From contig JASJDP010000001.1 of assembly GCA_030065095.1 (NCBI GenBank), positions 124,001 to 188,000 of the forward strand: a stretch of 64,000 nucleotides of DNA. The letters run 5' to 3'. Below, one piece after another: positions 54,431 to 63,483 of the stretch (its first letter is position 1; each line of letters opens with the position of its first letter). Both the position numbers and the translations under genes were made by a program. Source of the stretch: Rhodobacter sp. Lineage in GTDB: Bacteria; Pseudomonadota; Alphaproteobacteria; Rhodobacterales; Rhodobacteraceae. The notes beneath the pieces are model-generated. The model saw only the letters and a list, made by a program, of their open reading frames with translations. It made no database searches and had not been told where the DNA came from.

Positions 54431-55356
54431 GCAAACCGGTCATCATCACCTGCGCGCCAACCGGCGGTATCCACACGCCGACCATGTCAGAGCATCTGCC
54501 GATCACACCGACCGAGATCGCGCAGGCCAGCATCGAGGCCGCCGAAGCCGGCGCCTCGATCATCCATCTGCACGCCCGCGACCCCGAGACCGGCAAGCCC
54601 GATCCGGACCCGGATCTCTTCCTGCAGTTTCTGCCGCGGATCAAACAGTCCACCGACGCGGTGATGAACGTCTCGACCGGCGGGGGCTTGGGCATGACGC
54701 GCGAGGAACGGCTGCGCGCCGCGCTTCGGGCATCGCCCGAGATGGCCAGCATGAACATGGGCTCGATGAATTTCGGCATCTTCCCGATGCTGAGCAAATA
54801 TTCGGACTGGAAGCACGGCTGGGAACCCGAATTCCTGGAGATGACGCGGGATTTCATCTTCCGGAACACCTTTGCCGATATCGAGTTCGCGATGAAGGAG
54901 CTGGGCAAGGCCCACGGCACGCGCTTCGAGTTCGAATGCTACGATCTGGGCCATCTCTACAACCTCGCCTGGGTCGTCGATCAGGGCTGGGTCGAGCCGC
55001 CGTTCTTCGTGCAGATGGTTTTCGGTATTCTCGGCGGCGCGGGGGCTGATCTCGACAATCTGATGCATATGCACAAGATCGCCGACCGCCTGTTCGGCGG
55101 TGACTATGAATGGTCCGTTCTGGCCGCCGGGCGCCACCAGATGTCGTTCGCCACGCAATCGGCGCTGCTGGGCGGCAATCTTCGGGTCGGGCTGGAGGAC
55201 AGCCTTTATATCGGCCCCGGCCGGAAGGCCAAATCCAATGCCGAGCAGGTGCGCAAGATCCGAGCGATCGTCGAGAACCTGGGGCTCAGCGTCGCGACGC
55301 CGCCGGAGGCACGGGCGCGGCTGGGACTGAAGGGCTCTGATCAAGTGGCGTTCTGA
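54427..55356 (+). CDS. BKACE (beta-keto acid cleavage enzyme), probable 3-dehydrocarnitine cleavage
   Basis: 309 residues, DUF849 family. Zn-binding H47 and H49 in IHLHARDPETG, then NVSTGGG, GSMNFG and the C-terminal GNLRVGLEDSLYIG with the Zn/substrate glutamate. BKACE enzymes condense a beta-keto acid with acetyl-CoA. In the carnitine pathway they take 3-dehydrocarnitine to glycine betaine plus acetoacetyl-CoA. The carnitine 3-dehydrogenase-like gene at 56417 makes exactly that substrate, so this assignment is well supported by context. Confidence 0.87.
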   Translation: MSKPVIITCAPTGGIHTPTMSEHLPITPTEIAQASIEAAEAGASIIHLHARDPETGKPDPDPDLFLQFLPRIKQSTDAVMNVSTGGGLGMTREERLRAALRASPEMASMNMGSMNFGIFPMLSKYSDWKHGWEPEFLEMTRDFIFRNTFADIEFAMKELGKAHGTRFEFECYDLGHLYNLAWVVDQGWVEPPFFVQMVFGILGGAGADLDNLMHMHKIADRLFGGDYEWSVLAAGRHQMSFATQSALLGGNLRVGLEDSLYIGPGRKAKSNAEQVRKIRAIVENLGLSVATPPEARARLGLKGSDQVAF

Positions 55357-55368
55357 CGGGAGGAAGAC

Positions 55369-55677
55369 GTGCCGACGAAAATGCTTATCGACGGTGAACC
55401 TGTCGCGGGTGACGGCGCCGGATTATTCTACCGCCGGACGGTTGTGGCGCAAGGCGACGCCCGCGCCGAGACCGCGACTCCGGAAGGCTTTGGACCTGTC
55501 GTGACTCAACTGCACGTCACAGATGCCAAAGACGCTTTGACGTTCGCCAACGCATCGCGCTGCGGCCTCGCCGCGTCGGTCCGGGCGGCGAGGACGGTTT
55601 CGGGTGTGGGGGGCGATAGGAGTGTCTGTGCGCTCGACGCCGATACGGCCCTCCGCCACATGATGATCGCGCATTGA
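55369..55677 (+). pseudogene. Internally deleted aldehyde dehydrogenase
   Basis: 102 residues from a GTG after GGGAGGAA. The start KMLIDGEPVAGDG is an ALDH N-terminus and FGPVVTQLHVTDAKDALTFANASR is the C-terminal stretch that normally lies over 350 residues later. The catalytic Cys, Glu and NAD site are missing, so the frame-preserving deletion left a nonfunctional stub. It keeps its place in the operon and its TGATG junction to the next gene. Confidence 0.8.
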
Positions 55678-56417
55678 TGCGGCTGCAGGGCAAACACGCC
55701 GTCGTCACCGGCGGCAGACAGGGGATCGGCCGGGCCATCGTGGAGGCATACGTCCGCGAAGGTGCAAAGGTTCTGACCTGCGGACGCGGTGCCCGGCCGC
55801 ACGGTCTGGACCCGGCGATCGGGTGGCAGACCCTCGACGTTTCCTGTCCGCAGGCCGTGGGAGCGGTCGCGCAAGCCATCGACGAGATCGACATTCTCGT
55901 CAACAACGCTGGTGTCCAGATCGAGAAGACGGTGACCGAGAGCACGGACTCCGATTGGGATCTCGTTATGGGAACCAATGCACGCGGAGTGTTCAATCTT
56001 TGCCGGGCGTTCATCCCAAAGATGGGCCACGGTGGCGCGATCATCAACATCGGCTCGATCTCCGGCCGGGTGGCCGACCCCTCGATGGCGCTTTACAACG
56101 CCTCAAAGGCATTCGTTCACGGCCTGACGCGATCGATCGCCGTGGACCACGGCCCGGCGATCCGCTGCAACGCGATCTGCCCCGGCTGGATCGAGACCGG
56201 CATGCTGGACGCGGGATTTGCGCTGGCCAGCGATCCAGAAGCGGCACGCGCCGATGCGCTGGCCCGTCACGCCGGGCGAAGGTTTGGCAAACCGGAAGAC
56301 ATTGCTGCGATGGCGGTGTGGCTGGCCACCGACGAGGCCGGATTCGCGACCGGTCAGCTCTTTACCGTGGACGGCGGTCTGACGGCGGCCTCCCCCCTCC
56401 GGCCGGAGCTGTTCTAA
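55677..56417 (+). CDS. SDR-family oxidoreductase
   Basis: 246 residues from the ATG at 55677 that overlaps the previous stop (a TTG one codon earlier also exists). TGGRQGIG, LVNNAGVQ, IGSISG and active-site YNASK are intact. Its N-terminal part and IEKT stretch resemble the SDR at 53633, so they may be old duplicates. Overlaps the carnitine dehydrogenase gene by one base (TAATG). Substrate unknown. Confidence 0.86.
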   Translation: MRLQGKHAVVTGGRQGIGRAIVEAYVREGAKVLTCGRGARPHGLDPAIGWQTLDVSCPQAVGAVAQAIDEIDILVNNAGVQIEKTVTESTDSDWDLVMGTNARGVFNLCRAFIPKMGHGGAIINIGSISGRVADPSMALYNASKAFVHGLTRSIAVDHGPAIRCNAICPGWIETGMLDAGFALASDPEAARADALARHAGRRFGKPEDIAAMAVWLATDEAGFATGQLFTVDGGLTAASPLRPELF

Positions 56418-57352
56418 TGTCCGATATCGCTCATACGGCGGTGCTTGGGGCCGGAACGATCGGCGCCAGTTGGTCCGCCCTGTTTCTGGCCGCCGGCCGG
56501 TCGGTTTCGGTTTTTGATCCGGCACCGGAGGCCGAGGCCCGTGTCCGCGACTACATCGAGACGGCGTGGCCTGCATTGACAGAGCTGGGCTTGACAGAAC
56601 GCGGCGATCCCGGGCGCATCTCGTTTCACACGGACGCGGCGGCAGCGGTCCGCCATGCCGAATTCGTCCAGGAAAACGTGCCCGAACGGATCGCGCTCAA
56701 GCACAGGATCATCGCCGAAGCCGAACCGGCGCTGGCGCAGGGCGCGATCTTTTCCAGCTCGACCTCGGGTCTGACCTGGGAAGCCATCGCCGAGGGATTC
56801 AAAGACCCCTCGCATTTTGTCCTGGGCCATCCGTTCAACCCGCCGCATCTAATTCCGCTGGTCGAGATGACGGCCGGCCCGGCGACGGAAGCGGGCGCGA
56901 TGGCGAGGGCCCGGGCTTTTTACGAAGACATCGGCAAGGTCACCATCCGCCTTATGAAGGGCATGCCGGGCCATGTCGCCAATCGCCTGCAGGCAGCCGT
57001 CTGGCGCGAGGCGGTCCACCTGGTTGTCGAGGGCGTCGCCAGCGTCGAGGACGTGGACAAGGCAATGTGGGCCGGGCCGGGTCTGAGATGGGCGGCGATG
57101 GGGCCGACGATGCTGTTTCACCTCGGCGCGGGCGAAGGCGGTTTGCAGGCGTTCTGCGACCATTTCCGCGACACTTTCAACGGCTGGTGGGACGGCTTGG
57201 GCCAAGTCCGCCTGACCGACGAGGTCATCGAGACGATCGTGGACGGGGTCCGGAAAGAGACGCGAGGGGCGACACCCGGCGAACTCTCGACCCGGCGCGA
57301 CGCCCTGATCGTCGCGATACAGAAGTCTCTCCACGGCCTTCGGTCACCGTAA
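56417..57352 (+). CDS. lcdH: L-carnitine 3-dehydrogenase (3-hydroxyacyl-CoA dehydrogenase family)
   Basis: 311 residues from the ATG at 56417. N-terminal Rossmann motif VLGAGTIGASWSALFLAAG, QENVPER, SSSTSGL, and the catalytic-His stretch GHPFNPPHLIPLVEM; the C-terminal helical domain follows. The short single-subunit form with this sequence style is carnitine dehydrogenase rather than fatty-acid FadB. With BKACE two genes upstream it would convert carnitine to glycine betaine. Confidence 0.84.
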   Translation: MSDIAHTAVLGAGTIGASWSALFLAAGRSVSVFDPAPEAEARVRDYIETAWPALTELGLTERGDPGRISFHTDAAAAVRHAEFVQENVPERIALKHRIIAEAEPALAQGAIFSSSTSGLTWEAIAEGFKDPSHFVLGHPFNPPHLIPLVEMTAGPATEAGAMARARAFYEDIGKVTIRLMKGMPGHVANRLQAAVWREAVHLVVEGVASVEDVDKAMWAGPGLRWAAMGPTMLFHLGAGEGGLQAFCDHFRDTFNGWWDGLGQVRLTDEVIETIVDGVRKETRGATPGELSTRRDALIVAIQKSLHGLRSP

Positions 57353-57498
57353 GGGCCCACGATCACGGCAATCCCGGCGCCCGGATTGAACGGTATCGAT
57401 ATCGGGTCCGGGTTCGCGGTGCACGCGGAACTCGGGGCACTTGGCGACGGCGAGCTTGCGGCGGTGCCTTTCGCAGGCCGGGGCTGCGATCCGGCGGA

Positions 57499-58830
57499 TC
57501 AAAAATCGCTGCCGGCCCGAAACTCACCCCACCGCAGTCGAAGATTGGCGCCGATCCGGGCGACCGGACCCGGCGGCATCCGTCTGGGAGCGGGAGAGGC
57601 GCGCATGCGCTCGGCGGCGGCCGACGGCCGGTTCGTTGCCAGGTCGGCCGCAAGAAGCCCGGCGAGCGTTCCCCTGGTGGTGCCAAGGCCGTTTTGGCAA
57701 CATGCGGAATACAGCCCCTCGTCCAACTCACGCACGACCTGAACGTTGTTGAGGCTCAGACACAGCCGCCCACCCCAGCGGTACTCCATTTCGACCCCAT
57801 CGAGCATGGGAAACCGATTTGCAAACGACGCATCATGGCCCCGTCCGACCCGCCTGATGCGCGCATCTCCGACCTCCAGACTCGGATCGAAGGTAAACCG
57901 GTTGCGTATGACGATCCGGTCGCCGCCGGTGCCGGAGACCCGCCGGACGGTCGTACCCATCGGATCGGCCGGTGTCAGACCCCAGGCACGTTTGCCGCCA
58001 AGACGGCGCGCCTCGTCGGATGTCAGGGCGCGGGTCATCGAGGCGTAGGTGAACACATGCATCAGGCGGCCCTGCAGGTGACCGAAGCTGTTGAGATGCC
58101 CGTTCACGGCCAGGATGACCCGCGGCGCAGTCACTTTCCCAGCGGGGGTCGTAGCCACCCAATCGCTTTTTCGTTCGAGATCGAGAACAGGGCTTTGTTC
58201 GTGGATCGTCACACGATTCGACCGAAGGCCACGCGCGACACCGCGGATATATTGCGCGGGCTGGATCATCACCGTTCCTGGCGTATAGAGCCCGCTTTTG
58301 TAGTAATCGAGTCCGGTCACATCTCGCATCCCGACCGCGTCAAAAACCTCGTATGCCTCGCCCATCGCGTCGAGATGCCGGGCGTAATCGCGATTGAGGG
58401 CAGCGCCTCTGGCGGTCGCGGCGGCGTTGATCTTGCCGGACGGCGAAAACGCTTCGGGCGGCAAGCCGAACTCTACGGCCATGGCGCCGGCGAATGCGAT
58501 GGCCAGGCGGTTGTCCGCGGTCTGCGCGACGTCGGCCTCCAACGCGCCTCCGTAATCGTCAGAGGACAGGTGATGGGGCAGATCGATCATGAAGCCGGAG
58601 TTGCGCCCCGCAGGCCCGTCGCCGACCCGCGTGGCCTCCAAGACGACGATCCTATCTCCGGGGCAGGTCTGCGACAACCGCCGTGCCGCAGACAGACCCG
58701 CGAATCCGGCACCGATCACCAACCAGTCCGCAGTCGAATTGCCCTCAAGCGGCTGCGCGGGGTTCGGGGCGGCCAGAATGCGATTCCAGCCCGCTGGGCC
58801 CGGATCCCGAGGCAGGCGCGAGACTTTCAT
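57499..58830 (-). CDS. FAD-dependent amine/amino-acid oxidase (DadA/PuuB-like)
   Basis: 443 residues from the ATG at 58830, which overlaps the upstream SDR stop by ATGA. FAD motif WLVIGAGFAGLSAARRL (56-72), GRNSGF about 35 residues later, and the C-terminal GLYSACCQNGLGTTRGTLAG. This is the PuuB/glycine-oxidase-like type with a GRNSGF segment, acting on secondary or primary amines. Last gene of the minus-strand MttB operon and convergent with the carnitine dehydrogenase, 146 bp apart. Confidence 0.82.
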   Translation of the reverse strand: MKVSRLPRDPGPAGWNRILAAPNPAQPLEGNSTADWLVIGAGFAGLSAARRLSQTCPGDRIVVLEATRVGDGPAGRNSGFMIDLPHHLSSDDYGGALEADVAQTADNRLAIAFAGAMAVEFGLPPEAFSPSGKINAAATARGAALNRDYARHLDAMGEAYEVFDAVGMRDVTGLDYYKSGLYTPGTVMIQPAQYIRGVARGLRSNRVTIHEQSPVLDLERKSDWVATTPAGKVTAPRVILAVNGHLNSFGHLQGRLMHVFTYASMTRALTSDEARRLGGKRAWGLTPADPMGTTVRRVSGTGGDRIVIRNRFTFDPSLEVGDARIRRVGRGHDASFANRFPMLDGVEMEYRWGGRLCLSLNNVQVVRELDEGLYSACCQNGLGTTRGTLAGLLAADLATNRPSAAAERMRASPAPRRMPPGPVARIGANLRLRWGEFRAGSDF

Positions 58831-59321
58831 GGCAGGCTCGATTGGGGCATGCGGCCACCGTCGATGGTCCAGGCCTGGCCGGTGATCCACGCCGCCACCG
58901 CCAAACCGAGCCAGGCGATCAATTGTGCAACGTCGAAGGGCTTGCCGGTTCTTCGGAGGGGGCGGAGACCACCGATCCGGCCACGGAACCCCGCGTGATC
59001 CGGCATCGACGCCGCGAAATCGTCATTCAGCAGCATGTCGATCCAGCCCGGTGCCGCAGCAGTGCAGCGCACGCCAGCCGTACCCTGATCGACCGCCACA
59101 GCGCAGTTCAGGCCGTGCAGTCCGGCCTTGTCTTTCGCGGCCGCAACGACCTGTGCCGGCGCGTCCGGGTCCGACAAGTCGCAGGCAATGTCCTTGAACC
59201 CGGCCGGGCTGCGCTGTGCCGCGACGACCCGGGGGGCCGCTTTGGCCAACAGGGTTGCGGTCGCCGCGGCGATGCCCGGGGACGCCCCAGCAACCGGCGC
59301 AGTTTGCCCGGCGAACCGCAT
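58827..59321 (-). pseudogene. SDR with catalytic core deleted in frame
   Basis: 164 residues instead of about 250. The coenzyme site survives in altered form (GASPGIAAATATLL) and the end is TGQAWTIDGG, but GLHGLNCAVAVDQGTAGVRC skips from the position of NNAG to beyond YxxxK: the catalytic Ser, Tyr and Lys are lost. Nonetheless both flanks remain coupled (one base after the MttB gene, ATGA into the FAD oxidase gene). It could be a translated leftover that preserves coupling. Confidence 0.72.
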
Positions 59322-59322
59322 C

Positions 59323-60870
59323 CTAGTACGTCTGGTTCAGCGCATCGGCCGCCGGAATCTCCCGTTCGCGGCGGGCGATGTAAGCCTTCAGCGCCTCGTC
59401 GATGGCCGGGTCGAGCCTCGGCTCTTCATAGTCGGCGAGCAGCGCCTTGGCGTAGGCGAGCGCACGTTCGTTGGTGTCGATCGAGCCCTCGGCGGTCCAT
59501 TGCTCGATCGAATTGTTGTCGAAGAGTTCAGGCATGAAGAACGCGCGCTGGAAGTTCGCCAGCGTATGGGCATGGCCCAGGTAATGCCCGCCCGGCCCAA
59601 TGTCGGTCACGGCCGCAAGACCCTCTTCGAAATCGTCCCAGCGGATCCCCTCGGCCATCCGGTAGGCCATTGCGCACTGTTCCGCGTCGACGACGAACTT
59701 GGCGATCGAGCAATGCATCCCGGCCTCGTTCCAGCCGGCTGAATGCCAAAGGTAATTGGCCCCGGCGAAGATAACCGCCTGCAGCGTGCTGGCGCTCTCG
59801 TACCCGGCCTGCGCGTCGAAGGTCTTGGCACCGCCGAGCGTGTTCGAGGTGCGCCAGGGCACGCCGTAATACCGCGCCATCTGCCCGATCATGAAGTTCA
59901 TCAAGCTGATCTCCGGCGTTCCGGCCATCGGCGCGCCGGATTTCATCGACACGGTCGACAGGTAATGGCCGTAAATCGCCGGGCAGCCCTTGCGGATCAC
60001 CTGGGTATAGGCAAGCGCCGAAAGCGCCTCGGCATTCAGCTGCGCAACCGTCGGCGCCACCGAGGCGGGCGTATTGGCGCCGCCCAGCACGAAGGGCGAG
60101 CACAGAACCGGCTGGTTGCGGCGGCAAAAGGCGCGCATGGCACCCAGCATCGTCTCGTCCCATACAAGCGGCGAGTTGCCGTTGCAGTTGCCGGTGACGA
60201 CGGGGTGGGTCTCCATGAAGGCGTCGCCGAACAGAATCGCGCACATCGCCATCACATCCTCGGCATTCTTCGGACTCGTGGTCATGCCCATGAACGTCTT
60301 GTCGGAGTGCTTCATCGACGAATAGGTGATGCGCAGGTGACGATGACTGATCGGGTGGTCATAGGGTTCGACGATGTGGTGCGCGCTGGAATGCAATACC
60401 GGCAGCATGTGGCTCAGCTTGTGGAAGGTGGCGAGATCGTCGAGCGTCGGGTTCCGCCGCACATCCTTAAGATCGCGCAGGTAGGGCGCGCCGGTCATCG
60501 GCACGAAAATCGAATGGTCGTTCCCGAAGGGCAGATTGTTGGCCGGGTTGCGCGCATGGTAGGTGAAGGTTTCGGGGATCGAGGCGATCAGGTCACGGAC
60601 CAAGCCGCGGTCGAGATAGACGGTCTCGCCTTCGACCTTGGCGCCCGCCCTGCGCCAGTCGTCGAGCGCGACGGGATCGCGGAAGACGACCCCCACGTTT
60701 TCGAGGATGGTCATCGAAGCCGCATCGACCCGACCGATTTGTTCGGGATCCATCGGCTCGATCAGCGGAAGGCGGCGTTTCAGCGCCGGCAGCATCGTGA
60801 CGTCCCGCGCCTGCCGCTGCGCTTTGCGGGCGCCGCGACCCCGGCGGGCGGACCTTTCGGCGACGGTCAT
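59323..60870 (-). CDS. MttB-family methyltransferase (non-pyrrolysine)
   Basis: 515 residues, full length, no in-frame UAG, so it belongs to the non-pyrrolysine branch (MtgB, MtpB, MtcB, MtyB relatives). Marks include VTGNCNGNSPLVWDETMLGAM, FVLGGANTPASVAPTVAQ, TSNTLGGAKTFDAQAGYES and GPGGHYLGHAHTLANFQ. Such enzymes move a methyl group from a quaternary amine to a corrinoid protein. No corrinoid-binding gene is adjacent in the window. It overlaps the aldehyde dehydrogenase gene by ATGA. The amine substrate is unknown; carnitine, betaine and gamma-butyrobetaine are candidates by context. Confidence 0.88.
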   Translation of the reverse strand: MTVAERSARRGRGARKAQRQARDVTMLPALKRRLPLIEPMDPEQIGRVDAASMTILENVGVVFRDPVALDDWRRAGAKVEGETVYLDRGLVRDLIASIPETFTYHARNPANNLPFGNDHSIFVPMTGAPYLRDLKDVRRNPTLDDLATFHKLSHMLPVLHSSAHHIVEPYDHPISHRHLRITYSSMKHSDKTFMGMTTSPKNAEDVMAMCAILFGDAFMETHPVVTGNCNGNSPLVWDETMLGAMRAFCRRNQPVLCSPFVLGGANTPASVAPTVAQLNAEALSALAYTQVIRKGCPAIYGHYLSTVSMKSGAPMAGTPEISLMNFMIGQMARYYGVPWRTSNTLGGAKTFDAQAGYESASTLQAVIFAGANYLWHSAGWNEAGMHCSIAKFVVDAEQCAMAYRMAEGIRWDDFEEGLAAVTDIGPGGHYLGHAHTLANFQRAFFMPELFDNNSIEQWTAEGSIDTNERALAYAKALLADYEEPRLDPAIDEALKAYIARREREIPAADALNQTY

Positions 60871-62345
60871 GCCACGCGGTCCCCATCCCTTGGATCGGTC
60901 AGATCGATCCAGATCGTCTTGAGCTCGGTGTATTGGTCATGGGCGTGCAGGCCGTTGTCCCGGCCGCCGAACCCGGACTGCTTGAACCCGCCGAAGGGGG
61001 TGGAGATGTCGCCCTCGCCATAGCAGTTCACTGTCACGGTTCCGGCCCGGATATCGCGCGCCGCGCGAAGCGCGGTACGCCCGCTTGCCGTGAACACGCT
61101 GGCCGTCAGACCGTACGCGGTGTCATTGGCCAACGCGATGGCTTCGTCGGTCGAGGCGACCTCGAGAACGCTGAGGATCGGGCCAAAGACCTCGTCCCGT
61201 GCCAGCGCGTCGGCGCGGTCGACCTCGTACACCTTCGGCGTCACAAAGGGCCCGTCGGGCGTGTCGCCGTTGCGCAGATAATCCGCGACCTTCTGACGAT
61301 GCGCGTCGTCGATCAGCGCGCCAAGATGGTTCGCGGGATCGAGCGGATCGCCGGTCTTCCAGTCCCGAAGACGGGCTTCGATATGCTGCATCAGCGCGGG
61401 CTTGACCGATTTGTGCACGATCAGGCGCGAGGCGGCCGAGCAGTTCTCACCCATGTTCCAGAACGCGGCGTTGACCACGTGTTCGGCAACGTGGTCGAGG
61501 TTCTCGGCATCTTCGAGCACGATCGCGGGGTTCTTGCCGCCGCATTCCAGCACCACTTTCTTGAGGTTCGACTCCGCAGCGTAATGCAGAAACCGGCGCC
61601 CGGTTTCGGTCGAGCCGGTGAAAGTCACCATGTCGACGCCCGGGTGCCGGCCGAGCGGCTCGCCCACGCCGGGCCCGTCGCCGGGCAGCACCTGCAGGAC
61701 ACCGCGCGGCACGCCGGCCATATGGGCCACCTCGGCAATGCGCAGCGCGGTCAACGATGTCTGTTCGGCAGGCTTCACGATCACCGAGCACCCCGCCGCC
61801 AGCGCCGGCCCGATCTTCCAGGCCAGCATCAACATCGGAAAGTTCCAGGGCAGAACCGCGGCCACCACGCCCACGGGCTCGCGCACGATCATCGAGATCG
61901 CATCGTCCCCGGAAGGCCCGGTCTGATCGTAGAGCTTGTCGGCGGCTTCAGCGTGCCACTTGATCGTGTCGATCGTCTCCGGCAGGTCGATCGTCTCGCA
62001 GTCGCGAATGGGCTTACCGCTGTCGAGGCTCTCCATGACCGCCAATTCGCGCCACTGCCGGGTGATCAGCTTGCAAAGGCGGATGAGAACGTCCTTGCGG
62101 TCCGACGGATGCCGGCGCGACCAATGACCCTGATCGAACGCCTCGCGCGCCTTCTGTACGGCCAGGTCCACATCCGACGCGCCGGCAGTGCTGATCTTCG
62201 CAAGAACCGCGCCGGTCGCGGGGTTCACGGTGTCCATCACGGGTCCCGCGCCCTTGCGGAATTTGCCGTCGATGAATGGCGCCTTGGGCAGGTCGAGGTC
62301 GGCGGCGATGGCCTGGTATTCGGCGTGGGTAAGAAGCTCGGTCAC
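60867..62345 (-). CDS. NAD-dependent aldehyde dehydrogenase
   Basis: 492 residues from the GTG at 62345. Nucleophile C302 (GENCSAASR) and general base E267 (VLECGGKNP); LPWNFPMLMLAWK, FTGSTETGRR and FGGFKQSGFGGRDNG are intact. It is closest in style to PuuC/gamma-aminobutyraldehyde-type enzymes. It probably oxidises the aldehyde left after amine oxidation by the FAD enzyme in the same operon. The start overlaps the 78-residue gene's stop (GTGA). Confidence 0.9.
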   Translation of the reverse strand: MTELLTHAEYQAIAADLDLPKAPFIDGKFRKGAGPVMDTVNPATGAVLAKISTAGASDVDLAVQKAREAFDQGHWSRRHPSDRKDVLIRLCKLITRQWRELAVMESLDSGKPIRDCETIDLPETIDTIKWHAEAADKLYDQTGPSGDDAISMIVREPVGVVAAVLPWNFPMLMLAWKIGPALAAGCSVIVKPAEQTSLTALRIAEVAHMAGVPRGVLQVLPGDGPGVGEPLGRHPGVDMVTFTGSTETGRRFLHYAAESNLKKVVLECGGKNPAIVLEDAENLDHVAEHVVNAAFWNMGENCSAASRLIVHKSVKPALMQHIEARLRDWKTGDPLDPANHLGALIDDAHRQKVADYLRNGDTPDGPFVTPKVYEVDRADALARDEVFGPILSVLEVASTDEAIALANDTAYGLTASVFTASGRTALRAARDIRAGTVTVNCYGEGDISTPFGGFKQSGFGGRDNGLHAHDQYTELKTIWIDLTDPRDGDRVA

Positions 62346-62578
62346 TTGTCCAACTCCGCCAAAAGGTGTTCCTGGACCGGACATTTCTCGAACCGGCCTT
62401 CGCATTTCAGATCATTGCCGTGGCCGATTGTCCTGTTGGCTTTCCATTCCGGAACGGGGCTGTGGCCGGGCAATTCGCACCATGCGGTCTCGATCCGCGT
62501 GGTTCGGCGCGAGGTCGAGATCGTCCGCGACTGCAACGTTTTTGTCCTGGTGTTGAAAAACGGGCAAAGGCTGTTCAT
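62342..62578 (-). CDS. Uncharacterised 78-residue Cys/His protein
   Basis: Not a family I recognise. 78 residues starting at the ATG at 62578, which overlaps the DHDPS-type stop (ATGA), and ending in a stop that overlaps the next GTG start (GTGA): it is translated as an integral operon member. Four Cys (5, 34, 59, 66) and three His (39, 53, 71) are spread over WCELPGHSPVPEWK and LKCEGRFEKCPVQEH. This could be a small metal- or corrinoid/electron-carrying accessory, but nothing proves that. No signal peptide or membrane span. Confidence 0.65.
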   Translation of the reverse strand: MNSLCPFFNTRTKTLQSRTISTSRRTTRIETAWCELPGHSPVPEWKANRTIGHGNDLKCEGRFEKCPVQEHLLAELDK

Positions 62579-63483
62579 CCGGGCTCTCCCGTAACCGCGG
62601 AAACGGCGATGTTCATGGTGCGGATCACCTCCTCCAACTCGCGCCTGTCGTCCTTGTTGAGCGGCTGCAGCGGGCGGCGGGGCGGGCCGGCGTCGATCCC
62701 GCGCATGGTGAGCCCGTGTTTGATGCACTGGACGAATTTTCCACCCTGCTCGAGTACACGCATCAACGGCAACATGGCCGACATGATCCGCCGCCCCTTG
62801 TCGAAATCGCCCTCGACCGCGCAAGCCCGATAAAGTGCGATATGCGCCTCCGGCGCGAAATTCGACCCCGCGCAGACCCAGCTGCGCGCGCCCCAGGCAA
62901 AGAATTCCAACGCCTGGTCGTCCATCCCGCAGCTGAGCGCGATATGGGGATAATCGCGCGCCAGCATATGCAGGCGGTTGGGGTCGCCCGAGCTTTCCTT
63001 GATGGCGCAGAAATTCGGGCTGCGGCCGAGCCGGTCCAGGCATTCCTCGTCCATGCTCACGCTCATCCTGCCGGGGTAGTTGTAAAGCATCACCGGCAGG
63101 TTGGCCGCACGGTCGATGGCCAATGCGTGAAGGGCAATCTCGCGGCCCGTGGGATAGGCATAGGGCGGGGTCGCCACCAGCAGCGCGTCGGCACCCGCAG
63201 CCTTCGCCGCCTCGGCATAGGCGATGCTGTCTTCGGTGCGCATGGCCCCGGTGCCGACGATCAAGGGCAGCCGCCCGGCGATCAGGGTCTTGATCCGTCC
63301 CATCAGGTCTATCCGCTCTTCGGGCGACTGCGCGTAGTATTCTCCGGTCGTCCCTGCAACGATCAGGCCATGCACCCCGGCAGCGATCAGATGTTCGACC
63401 GTGGCGGCGAGCGCGTCTTGGTTCAGGCTGAAATCGTCCCGATACGGCGTCACGACCGGAGTATAAATGCCTTCAAAGCGCAT
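62575..63483 (-). CDS. Dihydrodipicolinate synthase-family aldolase/lyase
   Basis: 302 residues, (beta/alpha)8 fold of the DHDPS/NAL superfamily. Schiff-base K162 (AIKESSGD), Y134 in MLYNYPGR and the carboxylate-binding GTTGE at 44-48 are all present. The C-terminus differs from DapA (AGPPRRPLQPL), so lysine synthesis is unlikely; a 2-keto acid lyase or dehydratase is the likeliest role. It sits second in the minus-strand operon, overlapping GntR by 11 bases. Confidence 0.87.
   Translation of the reverse strand: MRFEGIYTPVVTPYRDDFSLNQDALAATVEHLIAAGVHGLIVAGTTGEYYAQSPEERIDLMGRIKTLIAGRLPLIVGTGAMRTEDSIAYAEAAKAAGADALLVATPPYAYPTGREIALHALAIDRAANLPVMLYNYPGRMSVSMDEECLDRLGRSPNFCAIKESSGDPNRLHMLARDYPHIALSCGMDDQALEFFAWGARSWVCAGSNFAPEAHIALYRACAVEGDFDKGRRIMSAMLPLMRVLEQGGKFVQCIKHGLTMRGIDAGPPRRPLQPLNKDDRRELEEVIRTMNIAVSAVTGEPG

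Noticed and set aside
62342-63043. 233-codon minus frame containing the 78-residue protein
   Set aside because: The upstream 155 codons overlap the DHDPS gene in another frame and look like shadow; the ATGA-coupled start at 62578 is better.
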